Origin: Ciborinia camelliae
Lineage: Eukaryota; Ascomycota; Leotiomycetes; Helotiales; Sclerotiniaceae
Direction: 5' to 3'
NCBI GenBank assembly: GCA_025890175.1
Contig: JANPYM010000004.1
Coordinates: 1,185,134-1,249,133, forward strand
DNA length: 64,000 nucleotides
Within the stretch, counting starts at the first letter, position 1; each line of letters opens with the position of its first letter. Below, piece by piece: positions 49,461 to 59,819 of this stretch. The translations under genes and the position numbers were made by a program. The notes below the pieces were generated by a model. It did no database searches, was not told where the DNA came from, and was given only the letters and a program-made list of their open reading frames with translations.

Positions 49461-52342
49461 AAGCGGAAGGGGAATTAAGTATGAGAAGAGCTTTGCTTTT
49501 TGTCTTTTTTTCTTTGTCTTTTTCTTCTTTTTGGGATTGGGGTTGGGTTGGTTGTTTGGGTTTGGGAATGGGTTTGGGAATGGAAAGCTTGCATGTTGGG
49601 ATAGGAGATGGGAGAGGGAGAGGGAGATAGGAAGAGAGGAGGAAGAAGAATGGAATGGGGGTAAGGAGAGAGAGAGGAAACGGTCGACACTGTCCCACTC
49701 TGTGTCAACAAGTAACTATCATGGCGAAAAAAATCAACAGTTATCCCATCGAGAGGAAGGAAGAAGGGAGAAGGGAAGTTATAATGTGTAGGTGTTGGTA
49801 TCATGATGTTGAATAGTCGAGTAGAGCGAAATCTTCTTCTTAAATGTAGTCGGGTGAAGGAAAGAGTAGAGAAAATTTTTATATACTCGATAAGGTGAGA
49901 TTCGGCAAGGATCAGAAGATTCCATTTGAGTGATTCGATCTCAACTCTCTTTCTGAATAATGTCATCATCACGTTCTCTATTCTAAAACTTAAGCTTATT
50001 TATAACCCACCTTACGCTTATTTATAACTTAAGGCTTAATACCTTACCTAATCTGGAATCATGTCATCATTTCCATCGGATGTGGATTTAGATGTGGATT
50101 TGGATGCCTCCACCTACCAGACCCGTGGATGGCGTGGAGTCTTGGACCCCTCAAAATCGGGACCCTCGATGGATTTTCAAGAAGGTTAAGCGCCACGTGG
50201 GAAAATAATTATTTGATCATGTGTAGAGTTGCTGCATGTTGGTGCATGTTGGCGAGCGTTGGTGAGAGGTTATTTTAAAGTTTGGAGAATTGGAACCTGG
50301 GAGGAGGAGAGAATTTTCACGTGGGTAAACCTTATTTACGATCATTAGGGATTCTTGGGACCAGAGAGACACGGACATGCTGACCCAGTACAGAGCATGG
50401 ACTATGGAGTATGGAGCAATTACCCGTCGACATGCAAAACACCAAAAAAGCACAGCACAAACCAACCAACCTTTGCCCCCACTTTGGAGTTGTCCACTTC
50501 TCGATAAAAAAATTGATCAAGCAAACTCTTGGATTATATCAAGCAATGCTCGCAAAAATGAGTGACTAGGTAGGTTGGGTAGGTATGCCAAGCTTGGATA
50601 GGTAGGTAATAGGTATGTACTCTTAAAAGTGGTGGCTTTCAAATGACTTCTAGGCTCTTTCTACGCTTGGCTTAGGCTCCTTAGGATCTAGATACGTTAA
50701 AAATTTCAAATACCTGCTAGGTAGGTACCTGGGTAGGTACTGGAACTATGTGTACCTGGGTAGATAGGTATATACAACGAAAGAGACGCATCATGTTAGG
50801 GTATACAGAATACCGGGAGGTGGAAATTTTTTAGAGTCCTGGTCTTAGGTCCTAGGTTCATATGTAGTCGAATCTTGATGGAATCTCAATTCTCGACCAA
50901 CTCGATTACCGAACGGAAATATCCCACAAACACCCCAGAAACACCCCAGAAACCCTAATATAAAGAATGATATATCATTATTTCAGTTGCTCAAGCCACC
51001 TTGACAGATAGAGTTTACATTTTAGTAATAATACGACTTGGACAACATAAAAAGTTTTCAAACTATAATACCTACCCGCAACGGTTCGGTACCGTCCAGA
51101 AATAAGCGAAAATCTTAATCTGACCATTACTCTAGACGGCAAGCTTAGCGAAATCCCCGAATCGAAAGATCGGACAATTAACGAGGAGAGGAATTTTAAC
51201 TTTGATGTGATTCATGGTCAGCTTATCGATTGCAAATTGTGAGACACCCCGGAATTCCTCATATTTTAAGAGGAGAGGGGTGGGGAGGTGAGGAGAGGAA
51301 GGTTCTTTGTAAGTCATTCACGAGGCTCATCAAGCTGCTTTACACAGAATGGAAACAGAGAAACACTTCAGAATCCCCAATCTAACTAAGGTACGTAGTG
51401 AGTTCTCAAGCTATGAATGCTCTCCAGCCTTACTGTTCGATAATAGTAATAATAATGAGAAGAATGATAATAATACTAATGTTCAATGACCTTGGGAGGT
51501 AGTAATGTCTATGATCATACTTGTCGCCTCGGACACTCGTACACTCGTATTCTCTACTCTCGTACCGCCAGAAAGTATAAAACTGCAAGTACACCTGGGT
51601 AGAACGTGCGTGTCATAAGATCGTAGATAGTAAAGCCTAATTCACAAAAATGGGGTACCAGTCACCTCCACCCGTAGCGGGAGCTACCGTGACTCTCATA
51701 GGGCTTTATCAAATGTCCGCGATTAGAGTCTAGACGCAGCAAATCAACCTTTCAGTCCATTTTGGTACCGATGCATCCAATGGTACTTGTAAATTGTAAC
51801 CTCAGTCTGCATTGGCATTTCGTTTCTTTTCTTCTTTTTCTCCTCTTTGCACCTCTTTGCTCCTCGCCCAGAATTTCCTCGCGAACCAAAAACAAGCACG
51901 CACATGCATGATGAGTCAATGAATGTCATAACCCCAAACCCATCTGGCAATTGACCAATGAGCAGCGAAACAATGACATTCCGTGAGCTTCACAGTGCTA
52001 TTCGACCAGCAATAAGCTTTGCGTATGTACAAACATTGCTGCCAAGGAGTAAACCTTTCGAATGTCCATTCTACTTGGGAATTGCAAACTTGCAATAGTG
52101 TAACGTGCTGCGCTAGCTGAGGCCATTCAGTCTCTAGCCTTAGGACGTTGACAAGGTTTCCTTGAGCTGTAGTACAGATGAAATATCTTGAATGTTTAGC
52201 ATTTGAAGTTTTAGACTTTCTCGTGACAGCCTGACAAGAGTAACTGGCGCGTTTGTACACTGCTGCAATCGGTGCCAACTTGCCAAGGGGAACTATTCTT
52301 GGTTCTTTTTCTACTATGAAATTAGGTTTTTGGCGCCAGTGT

Positions 52343-52510
52343 GTGTCTTTTGGTGAGAATCAACTTTCAAGGTGAAAACTTGTGGTGATAACAAACTCAA
52401 TTTTGATTTTTGTGCAAGATGGTTGTGTCTTTTGGTGGTGAGTATCAACTTTCAAGGTGAAAACTTGGTGGTGAGAACAAACTCAATTTCGATCTGTGTG
52501 CAAGATGGCT
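52343..52510. repeat. 80-bp tandem duplication upstream of secreted-protein gene
   Basis: Two adjacent copies (52343-52424 and 52425-52510), each beginning GTGTCTTTTGGTG, sharing TATCAACTTTCAAGGTGAAA-type core (AATC in the first copy) and ending TGTGCAAGATGG. They differ by small substitutions and a 3-bp insertion, so the duplication is not brand new. It ends about 180 bp before the secreted-protein start. Confidence 0.85.
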
Positions 52511-52690
52511 GAAAGGTATGTGAGAATCAATAAGTATATAAACCTCTCTCGTTTCCATCGTCAGTCTCATTATCATCACAATCATCTTCCACATTCAAAC
52601 TACCACATTCACATCCACATCCACATTCACATTCACCTCCTCTTTCACTTTCACCTTCGAAAATCTTTCAAATCACTCACTTTCATCAAA

Positions 52691-53656
52691 ATGAAGTTCA
52701 CCGGACTCGCTCTTCTCGCCTGCGCTGCTATCGCAAATGCAGCTGTTCTTCCAGCATTTCAAGGAAAGGTCAACGCTGTCATCGAGCCTGCCACTGAATC
52801 TCATTTCACTGGTGTCGTAAGTAGAACCATCCACCCAAAGACCCAACTCAAAGCTAATTTCTCAACAGTGGAGCAACGGAATTTTGCAATCCAAGGCAGA
52901 CTTAGAAACCAACCAAGCCCTCCAAAAGCGCGATGTCTCTGAGCTCTCTCAGCTCGAGGAGTCTGACATCCTTGAGGCTGAGCATCTTGAGCAAAAGCGC
53001 GCTGGTGCAGTTGCTGTAGTCATTGGTATCGCCGCTGTCAAGGGTGCTGCCATCATCACCAAGATCGCCATTGAACTTGGATCCCAAACTCTCTCCAATC
53101 TCGGAAAGTGGAACGATGTAAGTAGCTTCCAACTATGGAATCTCTCGAACGCTTTCAAACAGTATTCGGTGCTAACAACGTTTTGAAGGTTCGTGAAAAG
53201 TTCACTCAACAAACCACTCTTGAGATGTGGAACAGAAACCCAAACTATGGCGCATGGCCCGCCGTTGTTTGCTACAACAAAGGTTACAGTCTCGAAGTTG
53301 GTACCGATATCGAGGAAGGTAAAACTGGACGCGGAAAGACTGGATGGACCAAGGCAAAGCTTTCCCTTGGCCTTCTCCACACCAAGTAAGTATACACACC
53401 ACACAATTTCCGGCTTCGATTCATACCCCCTCTTTCAAGATCTGATAACTAACAAATATCCCATCAGCTACGACTGCATGTTCATGAGCGGACAAAACGC
53501 TTTCTACACTCACCACGAAGGTGGATACATCAATGTAAGCAAGCATTTCCACATACCGATGAGGAAGTGAATCTGACACCCATTTAGCTCTCTTACAGAT
53601 ACAACGGATCCCGCTGCAAGTTCGACCAACAAACTGGTGATTTGAGATGTAACTAG
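52691..53656 (+). CDS. Small secreted protein, DUF7888-like
   Basis: Exons 52691-52816, 52869-53117, 53189-53385, 53468-53534 and 53588-53656 join to 235 aa. Seen: a signal peptide (MKFTGLALLACAAIANA), a propeptide-like segment with a dibasic LQKRD (about residue 62) and a second EQKRAG (about residue 85) that could be Kex2 sites, a hydrophobic GAVAVVIGIAAVKGAAIITK, and a C-terminal domain with WNRNPNYGAWPAVVCYNKGY, NYDCMFMSGQNAFYT and GSRCKFDQQTGDLRC. The four C-terminal Cys residues could form two disulfides. I associate this domain with a fungal family catalogued as DUF7888, from memory and not verified. Function unknown; being secreted does not make it an effector. Confidence 0.85.
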
Positions 53657-53658
53657 AT

Positions 53659-53764
53659 ATCTGGGAACCTATTTGTGGGGGGGGGGGGGGAGAGAGAGAG
53701 GATGAGAGNNNNNNNNNNATCTGGGAACCTATTTGTGGGGGGGGGGAGAGAGAGAGGATGAGAG
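53659..53764. repeat. Duplicated flanks of the assembly gap
   Basis: The 50 bases before the N run (53659-53708) and the 46 bases after it (53719-53764) are the same sequence apart from the length of a G run (14 versus 10). Confidence 0.95.
53709..53718. other. Assembly gap, ten Ns
   Basis: Ten undetermined bases between two copies of the same sequence, just after the secreted-protein stop codon and outside its coding region. Confidence 0.99.
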
Positions 53765-54018
53765 ACTGATTGGTTAAGGGACTGTTTCCCATCCATCAGC
53801 TTGTTTTAAGCATGCGGGCTGGGTGGCCACCCAGTCCCTTGTTTGCCCATCTTTTTGTTTAAAAGCGCTGTTTGTTTTCCTGTTTATTTCTTATTTCCAT
53901 GTATATATTCTTGGTTATTCGTCGCGAGTTAGTTAGTCGATTGAATTGAGCTCATTTTCAAAAATTCAAATTTCCAAGCATCCCATGGATGTTTTAATAT
54001 AGAAAGTGATACAGTGAA

Positions 54019-54052
<34 letters not shown>

Positions 54053-54142
54053 TAATCATCATGCATAAAATACGAAGAATGATTAAACTTTAAGACGAAC
54101 AGCAATTAGAAAGCTTGTCGCTCTACCATTGGCGCTTAAAAA
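53765..54142. other. Intergenic with (AT)15 microsatellite
   Basis: A perfect (AT)15 run at 54021-54050. Between 54105 and 54142 the minus strand resembles the 5' half of a tRNA (GCGCCAATGGTAGAGCG) but lacks a pairing anticodon stem and T arm. Confidence 0.6.
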
Positions 54143-54527
54143 TGTGTCCAATAGTCGGAACTGCGGTCCGGACTCAATATTTTTACCCAAGCAGTCAAAC
54201 TTGAGTCCAATAAAAACGCAGATTAGCTAGTCCAAGAATATTTGAAAGCCAGACTAGTTGGACTGCGGTTTTCTAGTCCGGACTTCTGGACTAGATGATA
54301 AACCCCTTTTCTTGAATCATAAAATTAAATATATTTTCAACTTTTCAATTCGGATAAGCCTCCAAAACAATAAATTTGATAAATGTCGGATTATCATATG
54401 AGACTAATTATATATCATGTGATACTAGGACTGCAGGCTAGACCTTTTATCCGCAATGGGACATCTGGTCCAATGAAAACGCAGACTAGCCGTCTAGCCG
54501 TCCGGATTTAGGACTATTGGATACACT
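54143..54527. mobile_element. MITE-like element with imperfect terminal inverted repeats
   Basis: The left end TGTGTCCAATAGTC (54143-54156) is matched in inverse by GACTATTGGATACAC (54512-54526). Subterminal segments beginning GTCCAATAAAAACGCAGA (54204) and GTCCAATGAAAACGCAGA (54468) repeat in the same orientation, and AGTCCGGACT-type short palindromes recur. It is about 385 bp with no coding frame. Possible flank similarity (GGCGCTTAA and GGGCGTTAA) could be a decayed target-site duplication. Class is not assigned. Confidence 0.4.
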
Positions 54528-54667
54528 GGGCGTTAACCAAAAATAGTTTAGTCTACTCTCCTGAGCTGCAATACTACACGCCAATATCACTCGAGTATGT
54601 AAGCAAGTAAATGATTATAGAGATTCAACTGAGCCGGTTGTTTCAAAGCAAAGCTTTCATAAACACC

Positions 54668-56545
54668 ATGGCTGCAAACCAAGCGAGACGTCGAACTGAC
54701 GGCTATTCCTTGCCAATTATTGACAATGAATCTCAGCCTTTGAAAGACTTCATTTACGAGCCACTGGATCCAGATCTAGAGACAGACTCCTTTAGGCTTG
54801 TTGTGATAGAACCGTCTACGAACAATGATGATCCACTGTCGTGTAGATTGTTCAATATCAAATTCGCCGATAAGCCTCGATTCAGAGCGTTGTCATATAT
54901 GTGGGGGAGATGAGATTGCGGGAAAAATGATTCTCCTCAATGGAGTTGAGTTTCAGATCAGGCAAAATCTTTGGGACGCTTTTCATTATCTTCGCAGATC
55001 GGGTAATCAGATCCCTTTCTGGGTTGATGCGATTTGCATCAATCAAAAAGATATTACGGAACGTAATAGGCAGCTGACGATAATGAAATGGATATACTTC
55101 AGGGCCGACACCGTTGTTGTATGGCTAGGAAAGAAGTATTCGAGATACCAGCAGAGTACTAAGGCTCAAGCCGATCAGTGTGATGTCCTTCAAGGATTAG
55201 ACAAAGAGGGGTTGCAGGCGTATGGTACTATCCCAGACACTATCGCTGAATCCAGAGAAAAGCCCGAATCCCCAACTCCGGGTTCGAGAAAGGAGGGTGC
55301 TGTGATGACAAGCAATGACGAACCAGAGATGGTTAAGCAGCTATGTACTGATGGATACTGGGATAGGCTATGGATAATTCAAGAACTCGGACGAGCACGG
55401 AAGATAGAAGTCTGTTATGGTCATTTGGCCATGGATTGGAATGCGTTCATTGAACTAGTAACTCTGCACAACAGTAGTTGGGAGGGACCTTTGAGGTTGG
55501 ACCGACTTATTCAGGATAAGTATTTTGGTAGCCATACTTTTCGTAAACTCTTGTACGACCACCGAGAAGCGTTATGCAAAGATCCAAGAGACAAAATATA
55601 CGGCTTGGTCGGCTTAGCGGTTGATGTTGTCGGATTTCCTATGGACTATAGCAATTCTCTGATGAAAGTATGGACGGATACAATGGAATTCATGAATTGC
55701 CGAGGGCTGCTCCCGGATTCCGATGTTATTTCGTTTGGAGGGCTTGTTAAGAGCCTACTGATGAGGACCAATCTTAGTCCCCTTCAACAAGCCCTCCAAC
55801 CTGGTAAACCACAGCTTAATTCGACTCTCCAGATAGAATATCCCAATACAGGCAGTCATAAAGTTTTCCAACTCCCCGGCTATGTCGTCGGATGCATTGT
55901 GGCTGTTGGCCCCTCTACTGCGGAGATAGTTTCCAGTGCGCGAAAAGCCGATCAGTGGGAAGCTGAAATTCTGCAAAATTTTCGAAACGAGCTCGGTGAT
56001 GCCCATCGTGAGAAAGATGCATTGATGCATTGCATCCTGGAGTGTGATAATGCCCGACTACAGCTTGTTTTAGTCATGTTGGCAATGTTCGTTGGGAAGA
56101 ATCGGGGAAATACGACAGTGGCTCGGTAGGAGTTTACCATCAGAAGATTCAGGAACAAAAAACCAAGTACTCTGTTTCATCACATACTGGGATGAAACCA
56201 CCTCCCCATGATATTATACCAATTGGAGAGAATTCGCGTTTATTCCTGGTCCAAAATTGCTATTGTAAAAAAACGCCTTGGAAAACGGGAATTGCGACAA
56301 GTTTAGCCCGGCAGGGAGATCTAGTCTATTGGATCCCTGAAGTCTCAAAAGCTCTTATCCTGCGTCAAACACAGAACTCGCCAGACGAAATCTGGAAGGT
56401 ATTTGGTACAGCGTTGTGTACACGCGATTTCGAATTACAAGAGAAAACACGCCACGGCCATGCAAACGATTTGACTTGGTTTAATGAAATCGATAAAATG
56501 AACCTTGAAGTGAACGCAGCGACAATTTATATCCTCCTAGCGTAA
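54668..56545 (+). pseudogene. HET-domain (heterokaryon incompatibility) gene with two frameshifts
   Basis: HET-domain proteins trigger cell death when incompatible fungal strains fuse. Coding similarity is continuous from 54668 to 56545, but the frame changes twice: near 54902-54908, at a run of five G after RALSYMW, and near 56099-56129, after GKNRG. Frames 1 and 3 are identical, so the two changes compensate. Seen: the HET block with RALSYMWG, ILLNGVEFQIRQNLWDAF, FWVDAICINQKDITERN, YWDRLWIIQELGRARKIEV and DPRDKIYGLVGLA, and a C-terminal GDLVYWIPEVSKALILRQ typical of the family's variable half. It is either a recent pseudogene or intact with homopolymer sequencing errors; both breaks fall in G runs. 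No intron with normal borders repairs either break. Confidence 0.82.
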
Positions 56546-57305
56546 GGTCCAGCAAATTATGGCATTGCCAATGAAGAGAGCTCTGCGTTTGCCAGTTAGT
56601 CATGAGAGGTACATCGGAGAATGGGCCTCAAAGATCATATTGTGCCTTCTTTTTGGAAGATTAACTGAGATCAAAGCGCCAAGTGATTGAATGCAGCGGA
56701 AAGCGGAATTCACCAAGTACGCTCGAGCGGCAGTGGATGAAGGGCTGGCGGAAATGTCCTGGTGTCGATACTCTATATGTTCATTTTGTGGAAAAGGTGA
56801 AGTAAGTAACTCGGAGCGGGAATACGCATGCATATTAACGATATGAGAGACTGGGAGTGGAAGGTGGAAGCTCAGAAAATATATATTGGGTAGATCACTT
56901 AGTATATAGATACATATACTTTTGTCTGTTAATTAGAGAAATGAAAAAAGAGGAAGAAAAGAAAGGAAAAGAAAAGAAAATAAAGATATATGCCATGTCG
57001 ATTGAATAAAGCTCATCCAATCATATCATCCAATTAAGGTTATACTTAAATCATATCATCCAATTAAGGTTATACTTAAATTCACAGTTTCATCACATTT
57101 TGGTCCGAGAGACGAAAAAGTAAAGAAGATAGGATAAATTATTTTACCATCTTCAGTTTTCAATCTCTCAAGTTCCCATTACTTTCTCGTCTCAAAATTT
57201 TATTCTATTTTCTTCGCAACCACAACAACACACCACTTCAACGACAACAAACTTAGACCGTGCTGTCGCATCACATGCGAACGCGCGCAATAGGTTTAAA
57301 TCAAC
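56546..57305. other. Intergenic with a 30-bp tandem duplication
   Basis: A purine-rich stretch (about 56940-56990) is followed by an exact 30-bp tandem duplication (57021-57080) and a pyrimidine-rich leader before the next start. No gene seen. Confidence 0.55.
57021..57080. repeat. Exact 30-bp tandem duplication
   Basis: Two identical 30-bp copies (57021-57050 and 57051-57080), beginning TCATATCATCCAATTAAGG. Confidence 0.95.
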
Positions 57306-58771
57306 ATGTGTAAGTCTATTTTTATTTGTATACCCTTTCTTCTCGACCTCATACTTCTGTTTCAATTCTCATTTCCGCTGCTCCTCATCTCTACTCAATT
57401 CTTCCCAGATCAGCTTCCACAATAATCTAACACAACTAAACTAACAAACCCCTCAAAATATCACAGCGCACCCAATGGTTGTTCTTCCGAGCAACGGCCA
57501 CCGCAATCCTCAAGGAATCAAACGTGAGCATGATCGGGATAATGTTTACGATGTCAGCCCTAAAAACATAAATACGAATGACAATGCATCCGCTAACCAA
57601 AATACGCATCAACATAAAAAGAAAAAGAATCACCATCATCAGCATCAAAACGGACAGCAGAGTGGCGAAGGTGAAAAAAAGAAAAAGAAACATAAATCAA
57701 AGCACAATTCTCACCAATCGCAATCGCGCCAGGAGGACACAATGATGAGTGGAGGTTTAGAAGAAATGAGCGCGGAATTGGGAGAGCCGATTTTACCTCC
57801 TGCTCGCAGCTCTCAAAATTCGACACCCACAATGCCTAAAGCCATGAAAGAAAAACATGGATATGCAAATGGAAATGGAAGTGGAGGGAAGAAGAAAAAG
57901 AATAAGGTGAAGAATAACAAGACGGTACATTTTGAGGGGCTTGGCAATGATCACGGTCAGAATGGCCAGAATGGTAATGCAGCTCAGCGCGGATCGATCT
58001 TACCCGTTCGATCTCAAGGTCCAATCTTACCACCGAGTTCTAGTCCAATTCTCCCCTCTACACGTCCACGAAGCTACTCAAGCAACAGTCAGACTCCCAT
58101 TCTCCCACCAGCTTCTCCGAGTCGTATGAATCTCCTTCGCGTTTCTCACATGAATCAAACTCCGATTCTGCCACCAATCTCACCCTTCAGACAGAGACGG
58201 GGATCGACTGGTAATGCATTTTCCGAACCACCACCAACTTTCTCGGTAGAACCCCCTCGTTCGCAAGCCACTCAACCAGCATCCACCAAATCCGTTGAAC
58301 CTAAGCCCAGTGATGATCATTGGGAGTTCAGTACTGGTAAGATTCGTGTAATGACTGGCAACCCCATGGAGAAAGACACACAACGTGAAGAAAGTAAGTC
58401 GCATTACCCAACTCAAATGAAAGAAGTTTATCCAATGACTCTTCGCCCATTTAGATGTAGCATTTTCATCAAACTACATCCAATCGCCAATGCGCCAGTC
58501 GCAAGGTATTAATGTAGCCGGTGTAAATTTCAACACGATTCATCTCAAGCACCGTGGAACTTCCGTCTTGAAAGAAAAGGGCAGCGGGCTTCTGATTTGC
58601 TCAGTAGCTCAAGGAAGTATCTGGGTCTCGCTCGGCTCCGAGAAATTTCGTATCTCCAAAGGTGGAATGTGGCGGGTGAGAGATGGCGAGAGTTGCTCGG
58701 TCAGGAATCAAGACACTCCCGACAGCATCTTGCATATTACTTCTATCCCAAGTGCTTCTTCATTTATATAA
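57306..58771 (+). CDS. Protein with CENP-C/Mif2-type C-terminal cupin domain
   Basis: Exons 57306-57309 (ATG plus one base), 57467-58393 and 58455-58771 join to 415 aa; the 4-nt first coding exon is inferred because it gives an in-frame Met ahead of SHPMVVLP and a normal intron. If that is wrong the start is the Met at 57475. Seen: a Lys/His/Gln-rich disordered N-terminal half with poly-Lys clusters (for example EKKKKKHKSKH), six ILP units of the form x-[PS]-I-L-P-x between 57784 and 58180, and a C-terminal beta-barrel (about residues 325-405) with GLLICSVAQGSIWVSLGS, KFRISKGGMWRVRDG and SVRNQDT, resembling the cupin fold that dimerises CENP-C/Mif2. I see no CENP-C central motif (R-x-S-x-R-x-x-x-x-P-x-x-[FY]-W), so it may be a divergent kinetochore protein or an unrelated cupin. 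The family link is moderate. Confidence 0.7.
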
Positions 58772-59819
58772 CCATTTTTATATTATTTGACGCGAGGGGA
58801 CAATGGTTTTAAATCTTCCTCACTATCACGTCTGGGCATGGAACACCACAGCTCATAGTTGATTTTGCGAGCGACACCGATTTTAATGGTTTTGAAGTTA
58901 TTGATGCGGTTGCAGGCAGAGCTAATTAGTTATATGGTATGATCAAATGACTGCACCAACTCCTTTCCATGTGTTGGTGCATCCAATCGGTGAACGATGG
59001 AGCATCGGCAAAGGGCAGTAGGAAGCTAGAATTATTGCAAATGCGAGGTAACGCATCATTCATTTGCACTTGCAGTCATAGACAGTGGGATTTGCTTATC
59101 TAGGCAAAGTTGAGGCTCGTGAAATAGGGAATGATATATATACTAAACTCTTCGCAAACTCTCCTCTGTAATGTGATCTTCGTTGTGGAGTAAGATTTGT
59201 CAGGTCTTTCATGACTCAGCTCCCCAGAGGATTTCTGCAGAATAAACATTTTCATGAGCAGAGCTCTCGTATTTACTCCCGGCTGCCCAGAATGTCTCAC
59301 AAACTGCGGATCCGTATTCTTTAGTGGCTTTCACTAGTAAGTGACAGCTGGAAAAGTCCCCACCAAAAACCCCAAAGCTTCCCCAAATTTAAAAACTTTC
59401 CGTCCCGCGGAATGATCCTTCTACGATTAGAAATTGAAGCCCCCCTCCTCTCTGGTGTACAATGTGCAAGACGGAGATCTCACATGCCAGTCGCTCAAAT
59501 CGTCCACAGTAATCAACTTTGGGCAGCACGCTATGTTTCTCTCATTGTTTCTAAGATGCTCGAACATTCCATCAATGAGTTCGGCGAAATCTCTTTCCGA
59601 AAACAACAACGGTGGAAACGACTACTGCTGGCGATCGAGAACCAGTATAAGATGGGTAGAGCCCTAAACTATATCGCCTTTGAACTAAGCTGAGGTGCTG
59701 GAACTTTTTGAAACACAAAAGAAATGCGATAAGCACTTGCGGATACTTCAACGGCATCGAATCTTAGTACTTTGACAGTCGTTCGAAAATAGCTTGGACA
59801 AGAAGATAGAGACTAACAA
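58772..59819. other. Intergenic, possible remnants
   Basis: No intact gene. One frame near 59434-59540 contains SLVYNVQDGDLTCQSL, which slightly resembles a LysM start, but continues into sequence without family features. Confidence 0.4.

Larger units (their letters stand above)
48151..52690. other. Gene-poor stretch (4.5 kb) with microsatellites
   Basis: No supported gene. It holds GAT repeats just after the previous stop, CT and TCA arrays at 49107-49185, a GGAAAT array at 49291-49330, a GGGA array at 49431-49460, GGGTTT-type repeats near 49530-49580, TAGG/CCTA clusters (48440-48460, 48765-48795, 50565-50615, 50715-50770), and an 80-bp tandem duplication at 52343-52510. Open frames here (49090-49698, 49475-49972, 51916-52278) are low-complexity translations or lack support. 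Confidence 0.55.

Noticed and set aside
49090..49698. A 202-codon minus-strand open frame
   Set aside because: It is a translation of CT-, TCC- and GGAAAT-type microsatellites and is low complexity throughout.
49475..49972. A 165-codon minus-strand open frame
   Set aside because: It overlaps the same simple repeats in another frame and shows no domain or codon support.
51916..52278. A 120-codon minus-strand open frame
   Set aside because: Cys- and Trp-containing but with no signal peptide, domain or splice partner that I can support.
54105..54142. tRNA-Arg-like half on the minus strand
   Set aside because: Only the D-arm-like part and a TTTCTAA loop are present; the anticodon stem does not pair and no T arm follows.
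59434..59667. LysM-domain effector
   Set aside because: Only a few residues (VYNVQDGD) resemble a LysM start; the rest of the motif and a signal peptide are missing.
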